The position numbers were made by a program, and so were the translations under genes. This document shows positions 6,296 to 14,183 of a stretch of DNA of 48,268 nucleotides, in pieces. Position 1 is the stretch's first letter. The number at the start of each line of letters is the position of its first letter. The notes under the pieces were generated by a model that searched no databases, was not told where the DNA came from, and was given only the letters and a program-made list of their open reading frames with translations. Source of the stretch: a virus; IMG/VR virus record IMGVR_UViG_3300035698_008378, positions 1-48,268 of that record; one strand, written 5' to 3'.

Positions 6296-6967
6296 ATGAT
6301 AGAAACGATGATCGGTTATGCCGGTAAAATTGTGTCGTCTTCTAAGTCATGTGGCCCCCCTATGGCGATTTTTAATGCTAATGTGGTTGTTGGTGAAGAA
6401 GTAATATGGTATGGTGATATAGACATAGATAAAAGTTTTTCTGCCTTATGTGGCATAGCAGAAATATACGACGAAGAAATTAAAATTTTTGCAGAATCAC
6501 CCATTAGAATATTTGCCATTCACCCCAAAGACAAAGAACGTTTGCTTAAACAACAAAAAATAAACATTAAGGAAGGTAACGGCCTTGTGTGGACGACCAC
6601 TGATCCGCTTAAATGGGCAGGTCAGGACATTGGCATTGCTAGAGAAGAAAGAACAAAACGTTGCGAGAAAAACATTAAAAATAGACATAGTTATTTAGGT
6701 ATTTTAACTCCACGTGGTACTGAATGGCATTGGTACAACGCATGGTTTTATAAAACGATTTATAAAATTTATGTTTTTTTTAAAACGATTTTTAATGTTT
6801 TTGTTGAATTTCCATATTATGTTGCAAAACATCAGAAAGATCGAAGAATAGCAAGATTCTTGCACTCTTTAAAAACCGAAATTGGATACCACAGACGTAT
6901 AGAAGGCATGCTTTATTTCTGGCCCTTTAAATGTAAAAATCCGTACGATCCAAAACCATTTAAGTAG
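6296..6967 (+). CDS. Unknown phage protein, 223 residues
   Basis: I do not recognise a family. The N-terminal two-thirds is mixed alpha/beta (IFNANVVVGEEVIWYGDIDID). Around residues 150-180 there is an aromatic, hydrophobic stretch (YKIYVFFKTIFNVFVEF) that could be an amphipathic or membrane-associated helix, followed by a basic C-terminus. No strong Shine-Dalgarno is visible before ATG 6296; ATG 6308 is an alternative. It is the last gene before the ribonucleotide reductase promoter. Confidence 0.6.
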   Translation: MIETMIGYAGKIVSSSKSCGPPMAIFNANVVVGEEVIWYGDIDIDKSFSALCGIAEIYDEEIKIFAESPIRIFAIHPKDKERLLKQQKINIKEGNGLVWTTTDPLKWAGQDIGIAREERTKRCEKNIKNRHSYLGILTPRGTEWHWYNAWFYKTIYKIYVFFKTIFNVFVEFPYYVAKHQKDRRIARFLHSLKTEIGYHRRIEGMLYFWPFKCKNPYDPKPFK

Positions 6968-6991
6968 TTGGTTTCTAGCATTTAACACTTG

Positions 6992-7000
6992 TGTTATAAT
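6992..7000 (+). promoter_or_regulatory. Extended -10 promoter for the ribonucleotide reductase gene
   Basis: TGTTATAAT (TGn plus perfect TATAAT) lies 37 bases upstream of ATG 7037, in the only gap of this stretch. No good -35 is seen at the right distance, as is usual for extended -10 promoters. Confidence 0.55.
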
Positions 7001-7036
7001 TCATGGTCTACAATAAACCATTAGGAGAAAAAAACA

Positions 7037-8764
7037 ATGCATGTGATGAATGAATTTGCCAATACTATCTTTTCTGAACGTTATGCATTATTTCCTGGTG
7101 AAAGTTGGGAAGACGCTTGTAATAGAGTTGCTACTCATGTAGCAATGGCCGAAAAACCACAAGATATAAAAGAGACTAAAGATGCTTTTTATGATTTAAT
7201 TATTGATAATCATTTTATGCCTGCTGGTCGTATTTGGGCTGGAGCTGGCCGCCCTAAGGCGAATCTTCTTAATTGTTTTGTTCTTCCCAATCTTAAAGAC
7301 AGCAGAGAAGAATGGGGTCAGGCCATTAAAGATGTGATTATAATAGCTGGTATGGGCGGTGGTGTTGGAATAAACTGTTCTGGAGCTAGACCACACGGGG
7401 ACCTAATCCGTGGTACTGGTGGAAAAGCCGGTGGCCCATTGGCTTTTATGGAAATTCTCAATTCTATGGGTCAAGTTATTAGAGCTTCTGGTGGTCGACG
7501 CATGGCCCTATTGTTGGGGATGGAACTAAACCATCCTGATATCGAGGCTTTCATTAGAGCAAAGAACGACGAGAATAGGCTTAATAATGCCAATGTGTCA
7601 GTAATGATACCACCTAATGGTGACGGTGCCGCTTTTTTTAAGGCCCTCAAAAAAGATACAGATTATGACCTAACCTGGGGTGATAAAACCAGAAAGACCA
7701 TAAAGGCAAGAGATTTGTGGGACACCATAGTTCATAATGCCATTACTACTGCCGAACCAGGAATTTTAAATCTTCATTTAATGAATAAGATGAACAACAT
7801 CTGGTATCATAAACCAATTGTTTGTACCAACCCTTGTGGTGAAGTTAGTGCAGAATCATATGGAGCGTGTGATCTTGGGGCATTGGTTTTACCTAAATTT
7901 GTGATTAACAACAAGATGGATTGGGCATTGTTGGCACAATCTATTAAAATTGCTGTGCGTTTCTTGGACAATGTTCTAGATACCACAAATTATCCCATTA
8001 AAGAGATTGAAGACAATGCCAAGCAAGTGCGGCGCATTGGTCTTGGTATTTCTGGATTACATGACGCTTTAATCCTCATGGGTCTAGAATATGATGACAA
8101 GGGAATTGAATTCGTAGATGAACTTATGCAATTTATTAGAGATGAAGCTTATAAAGCATCTTGCGACTTGGCAGCCTTAAAGGGTGTATTCCCTATGTAT
8201 AATCATAATAAGTTCATGGAATCTGGTTTCATTAAAGATCTGCCTCCCCACATCAAGGGATTTATTACCCAAAAGGGCATTAGAAACTGTGCCCTATTGA
8301 CTATTGCCCCTTCTGGCACCACTAGTATAATCTGTGGAACTTCTTCGGGCATAGAACCAATTTTCGCCCTTGGTTTTAAAAGAATGGTGCGAGGAGACGA
8401 AAGTGATACGGAACACATAATCACTCATCCTTTGGTTCAGCAGCTTATTAATGAAGGCAGGGCTAAGGATGCTCGTAAAATTAAAACTACCCACGATATA
8501 GACATTAGAACACATCTTGAAATGCAAAAGGTCTGTCAAAAATATACAGATAATAGTATTGCTAAGACTATTAATATGCCAAGCAAAGTTTTAAAAGATA
8601 AAAAAATGCAGAAAAAAGTGTCTGAGGTACTACTTGAATATATACCCCACCTTAAAGGAGTTACTTTATATGCAGATGGATGCAGGGGTAACGCACCTAT
8701 TCAGGGTATGTCTGCAGATGACATCATTAGAATGAATTGTCCAAAAGGCATGTGTCAAATCTAG
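7037..8764 (+). CDS. nrdJ: Class II (adenosylcobalamin-dependent) ribonucleoside-diphosphate/triphosphate reductase
   Basis: It converts ribonucleotides to deoxyribonucleotides for phage DNA synthesis, using B12 as radical source. Visible motifs are LLNCFVLP (C80, first redox Cys), TNPCGE (N265, radical Cys C267, E269), YGACDLGAL (C278, the partner redox Cys) and APSGTTS in the phosphate-binding barrel. The C-terminus ends NCPKGMCQI, giving the shuttle pair C568/C573. There is no NrdB-like radical partner gene nearby and no ATP-cone at the N-terminus, which fits a compact class II enzyme; at 575 residues it is shorter than most bacterial NrdJ. TTAGGAGA precedes the ATG, and an extended -10 promoter lies upstream. 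The family call is firm, the class well supported. Confidence 0.9.
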   Translation: MHVMNEFANTIFSERYALFPGESWEDACNRVATHVAMAEKPQDIKETKDAFYDLIIDNHFMPAGRIWAGAGRPKANLLNCFVLPNLKDSREEWGQAIKDVIIIAGMGGGVGINCSGARPHGDLIRGTGGKAGGPLAFMEILNSMGQVIRASGGRRMALLLGMELNHPDIEAFIRAKNDENRLNNANVSVMIPPNGDGAAFFKALKKDTDYDLTWGDKTRKTIKARDLWDTIVHNAITTAEPGILNLHLMNKMNNIWYHKPIVCTNPCGEVSAESYGACDLGALVLPKFVINNKMDWALLAQSIKIAVRFLDNVLDTTNYPIKEIEDNAKQVRRIGLGISGLHDALILMGLEYDDKGIEFVDELMQFIRDEAYKASCDLAALKGVFPMYNHNKFMESGFIKDLPPHIKGFITQKGIRNCALLTIAPSGTTSIICGTSSGIEPIFALGFKRMVRGDESDTEHIITHPLVQQLINEGRAKDARKIKTTHDIDIRTHLEMQKVCQKYTDNSIAKTINMPSKVLKDKKMQKKVSEVLLEYIPHLKGVTLYADGCRGNAPIQGMSADDIIRMNCPKGMCQI

Positions 8765-8788
8765 CGGGAGTGGGGGCATGTGTTCTAT

Positions 8789-8819
8789 TTGAGTAAACCA
8801 TATAGTGGTATATACTCAA
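8789..8819 (+). promoter_or_regulatory. Promoter within an inverted repeat, upstream of the basic protein gene
   Basis: TTGAGT (8789-8794) and TATACT (8811-8816) with a 16-base spacer resemble a sigma70 promoter. The same bases form an inverted repeat TTGAGTA (8789-8795) / TACTCAA (8813-8819) around an inner ACCA/TGGT pair, so the promoter could also be an operator or form a hairpin. Confidence 0.45.
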
Positions 8820-8840
8820 TTAAAGGGAGCATATTCACAT

Positions 8841-9680
8841 ATGAATACCAAAACATTATTAAAAGTGATGGAATACTATGACCGGCAGTTAGAAAAAGCC
8901 AAGAAATGTCCTGGTGGAAAAATCCGTTCTAAGGGTAAAGGAAGGGGTCTTGGTACAGGAAAAGGTAAAGGACCCATTGGTAGGCAAGGTGGGACTGACC
9001 GGGGGGGGGAAGGACCAGTAGGTCGTGGTAGAGTCCGGTTTGCCAACGAAGACACTAAGAAATCAAGGTACGAGGAATTAATAGCGCATCTTACTAAGGG
9101 TGATGGTTTCGTATCTGCCGCCGATGGTAAGGTCAATCCCAAATTAATGCAACTAAAACCCGACGAAGAAGCAGTAGTAGCTCCTAAAGATAAAAAAGAA
9201 TCATTGCCAGGGGTTGATACCAGTTCGTTTCATAGAGATGACATGAAAAAGTTAATGAGTAAATTTAAATCGCCTTTTGCTAATACACGGGAAGAAGCAG
9301 AAGAAGCAACTCAGTCTTCTGGACTAACAACAGCCAGGAGAAAAAGGCGGCCAATGGCCAGACCCAATAGGGAAAAGACCCCACCTGTTGAAACCAAAAA
9401 GTCCCGATGGGATGAATATATGGATTACCTAACAAAGGGTCCATATATTGAAGCTCCGCAGAAGTCGTTTGGTATAACAGGTAAATTAAAGGGTGGAAAA
9501 CAGGATGACCAACAGGGCCCAAGTGTTTCTGGAAAATATAAAGCCCCCACACAAGCCGATAAAATGACAGACCATAATGCATCAGTTGCTGAATATAAAA
9601 GGAATTTAGATTTAGATGTTAGTGTTCATCCAAAATTGCAATCAAGACCTTTGAAATGGTCTGATCACAACGAGGAATAA
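8841..9680 (+). CDS. Basic Gly/Lys-rich protein with internal duplicate
   Basis: This 279-residue protein begins with a short helix (LLKVMEYYDRQLEKAKK), then a Gly/Lys/Arg-rich stretch (residues 24-64), and contains two copies of one motif: KKSRYEELIAHLTKG (about 73-87) and KKSRWDEYMDYLTKG (about 186-200). Between them are acidic and basic low-complexity segments. It is not a family I know; the composition and its place just before the head genes suggest a nucleic-acid-associated or internal head protein. ATG 8841 is preceded by AAAGGGAG at a rather long spacing. Nine G bases in a row (9001-9009) lie in the Gly-rich region. Confidence 0.6.
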   Translation: MNTKTLLKVMEYYDRQLEKAKKCPGGKIRSKGKGRGLGTGKGKGPIGRQGGTDRGGEGPVGRGRVRFANEDTKKSRYEELIAHLTKGDGFVSAADGKVNPKLMQLKPDEEAVVAPKDKKESLPGVDTSSFHRDDMKKLMSKFKSPFANTREEAEEATQSSGLTTARRKRRPMARPNREKTPPVETKKSRWDEYMDYLTKGPYIEAPQKSFGITGKLKGGKQDDQQGPSVSGKYKAPTQADKMTDHNASVAEYKRNLDLDVSVHPKLQSRPLKWSDHNEE

Positions 9681-9685
9681 TTATA

Positions 9686-9711
9686 TTGGCATTAATGTAT
9701 TAATATATAAT
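9686..9711 (+). promoter_or_regulatory. Possible promoter for the HTH gene, next to its start codon
   Basis: A perfect TATAAT (9706-9711) ends 5 bases before ATG 9717. TTGGCA (9686-9691) lies upstream at a short 14-base spacing. If used, transcription would start at about the start codon, giving a leaderless message. Confidence 0.35.
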
Positions 9712-9716
9712 GTTTT

Positions 9717-9995
9717 ATGAAATTTAAGATGTCTAGTCGGTGTCCTCGCAAACTCAAAGTAGCCCCTCTAAAATCATGCCCATTAGCTCTTAAGCGATTA
9801 ACACGTCAAGGTGGTGGATGCGAATGGTTTATTAAAGACGAAGACAGTAATTATTGTTTTTGGTATTATCTATATAAACATCACAAAGAACATACTGTTA
9901 CTGAAGTTGCCAATAGCTGGGGTACTAGTGTTAATAATGTTAGTATCGCCGAACGAGCAGCAGTAGCCAAATTATTAAAAATATTAAATACATAA
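9717..9995 (+). CDS. Small sigma-70 region 4-like helix-turn-helix protein
   Basis: The C-terminal half of this 92-residue protein (HTVTEVANSWGTSVNNVSI followed by ERAAVAKLLKIL) matches the pattern of sigma-factor region 4 HTH, with TxxEVAxxxGxSxxxV and then an Ala/Leu/Lys recognition-helix end. The N-terminal half has four Cys (C9, C21, C35, C47) and a basic start. It might be a phage transcription regulator or a truncated sigma-like factor; it is too short to hold sigma regions 2 and 4 together. No Shine-Dalgarno is visible before ATG 9717 or ATG 9729. It lies between nucleotide metabolism and the head genes, where a middle/late switch would fit. Confidence 0.55.
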   Translation: MKFKMSSRCPRKLKVAPLKSCPLALKRLTRQGGGCEWFIKDEDSNYCFWYYLYKHHKEHTVTEVANSWGTSVNNVSIAERAAVAKLLKILNT

Positions 9996-10067
9996 TAGCA
10001 TTTATTATTTATTGTGTGTCAAGACTGGGATACAATAACTATGTATACTATCTGAAAGGTCAATATT

Positions 10068-10877
10068 ATGAGCCACCCCAGTGATCTGTGGAGTAGATTT
10101 TCCTTCGACGTTCCAGTAGAATTAATTAAAGCAGAAGAAGACGAAAACGGATGGAAAATCCGTGGTCTTGCTTCTACTGGTGACAAAGACTTACAGGGAG
10201 AGGTTGTTAGACAAAAAGGTCTTGACATCTCACCCATTAAGAAAGGAAACGGCTGGATCAATTATAATCACAGTAATTCTCCAGAAGACATTGTTGGTAA
10301 GCTTGATAATGCAGACTTAACGACCAAAGGTCTGATGGTTGAAGGTTATCTATTTAAAAAGCATAAAAGAAGTCAGGCTATTTATCAAATTCTTAAATCA
10401 CTCGAAGACAAAGATCGCCAGTCAGTAAAATTATCCATTGAAGGAAAAATTCTTAAAAGAGTTGGAGATGAAAACAAAACAATTGCCTCTGCCAAAGTGG
10501 ATAAAGTTGCTATAACAATGGACCCAATTAACGTCAACACTTACGTGGAGCTTTGTAAAGCTATGACAGACAAAACAAGAGAATGGGGCGGAGAGGACAT
10601 CATGTCCGATGGTGACGTTAAACAAGAAAATCATGCAGCCAATTCAGCTGGTGATGCAGTTAGTACCATAGTGCCAGACAATGGTCTACCTCCATCTGAA
10701 CCAAATCTCGGCAACGCAAAAGAGATTACTCCTAATGTTCATGATTTGCTTGTTGATATTTCTAGATCTTTGACAATTTTGGTAGAACATATGGTTAACA
10801 AACCTGCTCAAGAAGAAGCCATAAAAAGTTTACAAGTTTCGTTAACCGACATGTTAAAGAAACAATTATCAAAGTAA
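10068..10877 (+). CDS. Prohead protease (phage serine protease of the HK97/T4-type superfamily)
   Basis: This 269-residue protein matches caudovirus prohead proteases, which mature the capsid by cutting scaffold and head proteins. Diagnostic parts are GLASTGDKDLQGEVV (about 33-47), GWINYNHS with catalytic-type H68, IVGKLDNADLT, and SVKLSIEGKIL with the likely nucleophile S123, followed by VDKVAITMDPIN. Beyond about residue 165 is a low-complexity linker and a helical C-terminus (residues 215-269), perhaps a scaffold-like tail. ATG is preceded by AAAGG. It is separated from capsid and scaffold genes by the fibre and sugar modules, about 21 kb away, which is unusual. Confidence 0.8.
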   Translation: MSHPSDLWSRFSFDVPVELIKAEEDENGWKIRGLASTGDKDLQGEVVRQKGLDISPIKKGNGWINYNHSNSPEDIVGKLDNADLTTKGLMVEGYLFKKHKRSQAIYQILKSLEDKDRQSVKLSIEGKILKRVGDENKTIASAKVDKVAITMDPINVNTYVELCKAMTDKTREWGGEDIMSDGDVKQENHAANSAGDAVSTIVPDNGLPPSEPNLGNAKEITPNVHDLLVDISRSLTILVEHMVNKPAQEEAIKSLQVSLTDMLKKQLSK

Positions 10878-10894
10878 AAGAGGAGCCATAAGCT

Positions 10895-13747
10895 ATGAAT
10901 GCACTCGCGGCTAAGAACGAAGTGAAGGCTATGATAGAAGAGATGATGTATCAACCACTGTCATTGTCTTTAATAAAAGGGTACGCGGATGCTTATCCTA
11001 ATATGACACAAACAGACCGCAAGGCTGCGAGGCAAGCAATAGTCAATGTGCTATTAAAAGCAGTTACTTGGACTAGACCTGCAAACATAGATAAGCCAGA
11101 AAAAAGATCTGATGCTGGTCCTACTGGGAAAACCACTTCTACTGCTGGTCAAATTAAATCAAGAGGTTTGCAGCCATTTGAAGGTGGTGTTAGTAACGTA
11201 ATTACAGATAAAAAGACTGGTAAAGAGTCGGTAGCTGATACTCATGAGGCGGCGTATAATGCTGCCATAGCGGCCCCCTGGGGTAGCGACAATAAGAGCA
11301 TTGTTGAAACTAAATATGCACCAAAATCTCTCAAAACCACACAGACTACACAGGAAAGAGTTAGTGGTACAGGTACTAATACAACAACATCTAGGAGTCT
11401 GGAACAAAAAGATCAATATAAGGAATATGTAGGCGAAAAGGGTAGGGGTGGTTATGAAGTAGCTAACACCAAATCAGTACGACCCATTGCTGAAGTTGGC
11501 AATAGGGGACACACTGTTAATATTCTAACTCATCATAAGAATCGACTGGGTGAAGAGGGTGAACATACCGGTGTAAAGCATGATGTTGGTTTTATGGATA
11601 CTGATGCCATTAAAGATGCACATAAACATTTGTCATCAGATGAATTATTAGAGGGCATGGGAGCAATGTACGTTGCTCTGCAAGGTCAACATAGTGGTAG
11701 GCAGGGTGATATTTGGGCAAAGCACGAAAAGGCGTCAAAAAAACTTGGAGTTGAACAGAAGAAAGCTGCCAAGAACGCTCCAGTTATTAATGAAGAGGGT
11801 GAGAATGTAAATAGGGGAATGCGGAAAGAGCAAGCCAAATATGAAGCAATGCACCCTGACAATAGATCTGAAGGTGCTACTGCAAGATATGAAGGTAATG
11901 CAGCTAAATTAAAAACCGCAGCTGATAGTCTAAAAGGCGATCATGCAAAGCAGCAGAATACTTTAACTGAAAATACTCTCCGCGAATATGAAAATCATAA
12001 ATCGAATGCTAATAATTTAGTAAGTCATATGGGTGCTTTTCGTGAAATGTTTAGGGATAAGGCCCCCATGGCTGGCAGTGCTATGGAAGACGAAGCAAAG
12101 CATTCACGTGCCATGAAATTTACGACTGGCTTGGTTAATGCAGCTAAACAATCATCACGCACTGAAACTTCTGGTCATGCAGAATTAACTGCTTTATCTC
12201 AGAGACATGTTGGAGCCCGCAGTAAAAGGACGACAACACCTCTTACACCCGATGAAACCAAAACTGAAGTAACAGGTAATCGTAAAGCCATTGATTCGTC
12301 ACTTGGAGATAAGATTAGTCCAGATAGCCCAGTTTTAATATCAACAAATGATAAGAGTCCTTCAATACCAGGAAAGACATTTGGTAGCAAAAGAGATTCA
12401 AAGGGAGATTTGATTCCTACTGGTGACATACCAAGTGGTACACAGCATAAAACTGACATCTCGCAAAGCTCTGGTACTGGCTATGCTGTCAATAGGCTTA
12501 CGGAAATGACAGGTGGTATGCGCCAGGGTAAAGGTAGTCGGACTGGTTTGCCTCAATTTAACATGTATGAATCTCATTCTGCGGGAGCTACAGCATCTGA
12601 CCTAGAACAAAGCAAAGCAGAGAGACGAGAGAAAAAAGAGAGAAAAATCGAAGAACCAAGTTCTTCCGCCGGAGGTGTTGGGGATACTGGTGACAACACC
12701 AGAGCTAAAACTGATGCTGCAGCTGGTTTGGGTGCTTCAACAGACCCAGAGGCAAATTTTAAACCAGGAGCAACGAAAAAACCACAGTCTGGATCGGTTG
12801 ATTATAACACTCTTGCAGACACTAGTACTCTAGCCAATAGACCATTCCCTGGTGGCGGGGAAATTCGACAAGAGGGTGAGACACGTCCTCCTAAGTCAGG
12901 AGCCACAGGATTTCAAGGCCCCATGGAAGAATATTTGACTACGCCAGGTGCAGGCATAGACGATGACGACAGAACTATACCCAAAACCTATACTAATCCT
13001 CCTGGTAAGAGTACACAAGGGAAACCATTACCGACTCAAGCAGAACAAATTAAGTCATCACTTAAGAAATTAAGTGGAGGAGTAAAATTTGAAATGTCAC
13101 AGAAGGCATTTAAAGCCATTTTGAAAGAAGTCCTTAAAAAGGCTATGACAGCTGGGCATGGTTATGCAGGTGCTCCTGGTGATATGTCCGGTGGTTCTGT
13201 TATGATGACTGAATCATTGGATAAAAAGATGTGTGCAGCTTGCGCCACAGAAACATACCACAAAGGCGAAATGTGCTTAAAATGCGCCCTTGATAAAGAA
13301 TGGGCTCCAGAAGAGTTAGCGGAATTGCGCAAAGAATTGGCCAAATTGGCAATGAAGTCATTTCTTAGGGAGAACATTACTAAGAGTTTTTCTGATGGTG
13401 GGATGATTTTACATGTATTTGCTGATAGCATATGGACAAAAATTGAAAAAGGTATATCACCAGCACACGTTGGTCATACTTCCAGTGGTAAACGCATTTT
13501 TATGAGTATGTGTCAGTTAGATCCTAATGACTATCACACATCGTTTAAAAAATCAGACCACATTGATGCCATTAAATACCATATGGCTGAAGCGTCTACA
13601 TCTAATAAAGACAATAAATATATTATGAGGGATACACACGTGTGGCATGCCATAGAGCATCTACATAAATGTTTTTATTATGCAAAAGCTTATGGTGTAG
13701 ATAAACAAGTCTTTGATTCTTTTGATGAATGGTGCTTAGAAAAATGA
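10895..13747 (+). CDS. Large head-associated protein with a capsid-arm-like segment
   Basis: The 950-residue protein is mostly hydrophilic and low-complexity (Lys/Gln/Thr/Gly), probably extended or disordered for the first 720 residues. At residues 749-775 it has KAMTAGHGYAGAP followed by GDMSGGSVMMTESL, very close to residues 26-53 of the major capsid protein (15 of 20 identical over the core). A zinc-binding-like CAAC...CLKC follows at about 783-799. The C-terminal 100 residues include AHVGHTSSGKRIFM and a DHIDAIKYH motif seen in other phage virion proteins. AGAGGAG precedes ATG 10895 and the gene directly follows the prohead protease. An internal or minor head protein processed by that protease is my best inference. 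Confidence 0.65.
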   Translation: MNALAAKNEVKAMIEEMMYQPLSLSLIKGYADAYPNMTQTDRKAARQAIVNVLLKAVTWTRPANIDKPEKRSDAGPTGKTTSTAGQIKSRGLQPFEGGVSNVITDKKTGKESVADTHEAAYNAAIAAPWGSDNKSIVETKYAPKSLKTTQTTQERVSGTGTNTTTSRSLEQKDQYKEYVGEKGRGGYEVANTKSVRPIAEVGNRGHTVNILTHHKNRLGEEGEHTGVKHDVGFMDTDAIKDAHKHLSSDELLEGMGAMYVALQGQHSGRQGDIWAKHEKASKKLGVEQKKAAKNAPVINEEGENVNRGMRKEQAKYEAMHPDNRSEGATARYEGNAAKLKTAADSLKGDHAKQQNTLTENTLREYENHKSNANNLVSHMGAFREMFRDKAPMAGSAMEDEAKHSRAMKFTTGLVNAAKQSSRTETSGHAELTALSQRHVGARSKRTTTPLTPDETKTEVTGNRKAIDSSLGDKISPDSPVLISTNDKSPSIPGKTFGSKRDSKGDLIPTGDIPSGTQHKTDISQSSGTGYAVNRLTEMTGGMRQGKGSRTGLPQFNMYESHSAGATASDLEQSKAERREKKERKIEEPSSSAGGVGDTGDNTRAKTDAAAGLGASTDPEANFKPGATKKPQSGSVDYNTLADTSTLANRPFPGGGEIRQEGETRPPKSGATGFQGPMEEYLTTPGAGIDDDDRTIPKTYTNPPGKSTQGKPLPTQAEQIKSSLKKLSGGVKFEMSQKAFKAILKEVLKKAMTAGHGYAGAPGDMSGGSVMMTESLDKKMCAACATETYHKGEMCLKCALDKEWAPEELAELRKELAKLAMKSFLRENITKSFSDGGMILHVFADSIWTKIEKGISPAHVGHTSSGKRIFMSMCQLDPNDYHTSFKKSDHIDAIKYHMAEASTSNKDNKYIMRDTHVWHAIEHLHKCFYYAKAYGVDKQVFDSFDEWCLEK

Positions 13748-13962
13748 TTCTTACTGGTGCAAACGTAACAGCTGCTAATGTTGTAATGACCAATACGGTA
13801 CCTGTGCCTACATATTATTTTAAGCCACCATCCATTACCACTATACATAGAAATACCATGATAGGTGGATGGGGATATCCAGAAGAGGGTCGTTTTTGGT
13901 TTAATACTACTTCAACTCAGTGGGAAATGTGGGCTGGACGAGAGGTTGTTCTCTTAGGTTAA
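13744..13962 (+). CDS. Small fibre-associated protein, tandem copy 1
   Basis: A 72-residue protein overlapping the previous stop by ATGA. Its C-terminal half (IGGWGYPEEGRFWFN then QWEMWAGREVVLLG) closely matches that of the next gene, so the two are a tandem duplication. GRxWFN...QWExW is a pattern common near the tips and joints of phage fibres, where it forms a small beta unit. It probably belongs to the adhesin module; direct function unknown. Confidence 0.6.
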   Translation: MILTGANVTAANVVMTNTVPVPTYYFKPPSITTIHRNTMIGGWGYPEEGRFWFNTTSTQWEMWAGREVVLLG

Positions 13963-13963
13963 T

Positions 13964-14173
13964 ATGATTATTAATGATACTTTAGAAATCAATGGTAGTC
14001 TTGCGATGTCAGGTGGAGCTAATCACTATTTTGGGTTAACGCCTAAGACCACTGCAGATAGAAATATTCTCATAGGTGGATGGGGACCGTTACAGAAGGG
14101 CCGTAGTTGGTTTAATAGCGATTTAAAACAGTGGGAAGGTTGGGATGGTACTGCTGTTGTTATTATCGGATAA
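13964..14173 (+). CDS. Small fibre-associated protein, tandem copy 2
   Basis: A 69-residue paralogue of the preceding gene, starting one base after its stop. The shared part is DRNILIGGWGPLQKGRSWFN then QWEGWDGTAVVIIG. The N-terminus (IINDTLEINGSLAMSGGANHYFGL) is a beta-strand type sequence like that of fibre shafts. No strong ribosome site, so it is likely translated by coupling with copy 1. Confidence 0.6.
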   Translation: MIINDTLEINGSLAMSGGANHYFGLTPKTTADRNILIGGWGPLQKGRSWFNSDLKQWEGWDGTAVVIIG

Positions 14174-14183
14174 GAGGACCTAA

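Noticed and set aside
10031-10049. TACAAT and TATACT before the protease gene
   Set aside because: Neither has a -35 at 16-18 bases; only noted as a possible weak promoter.
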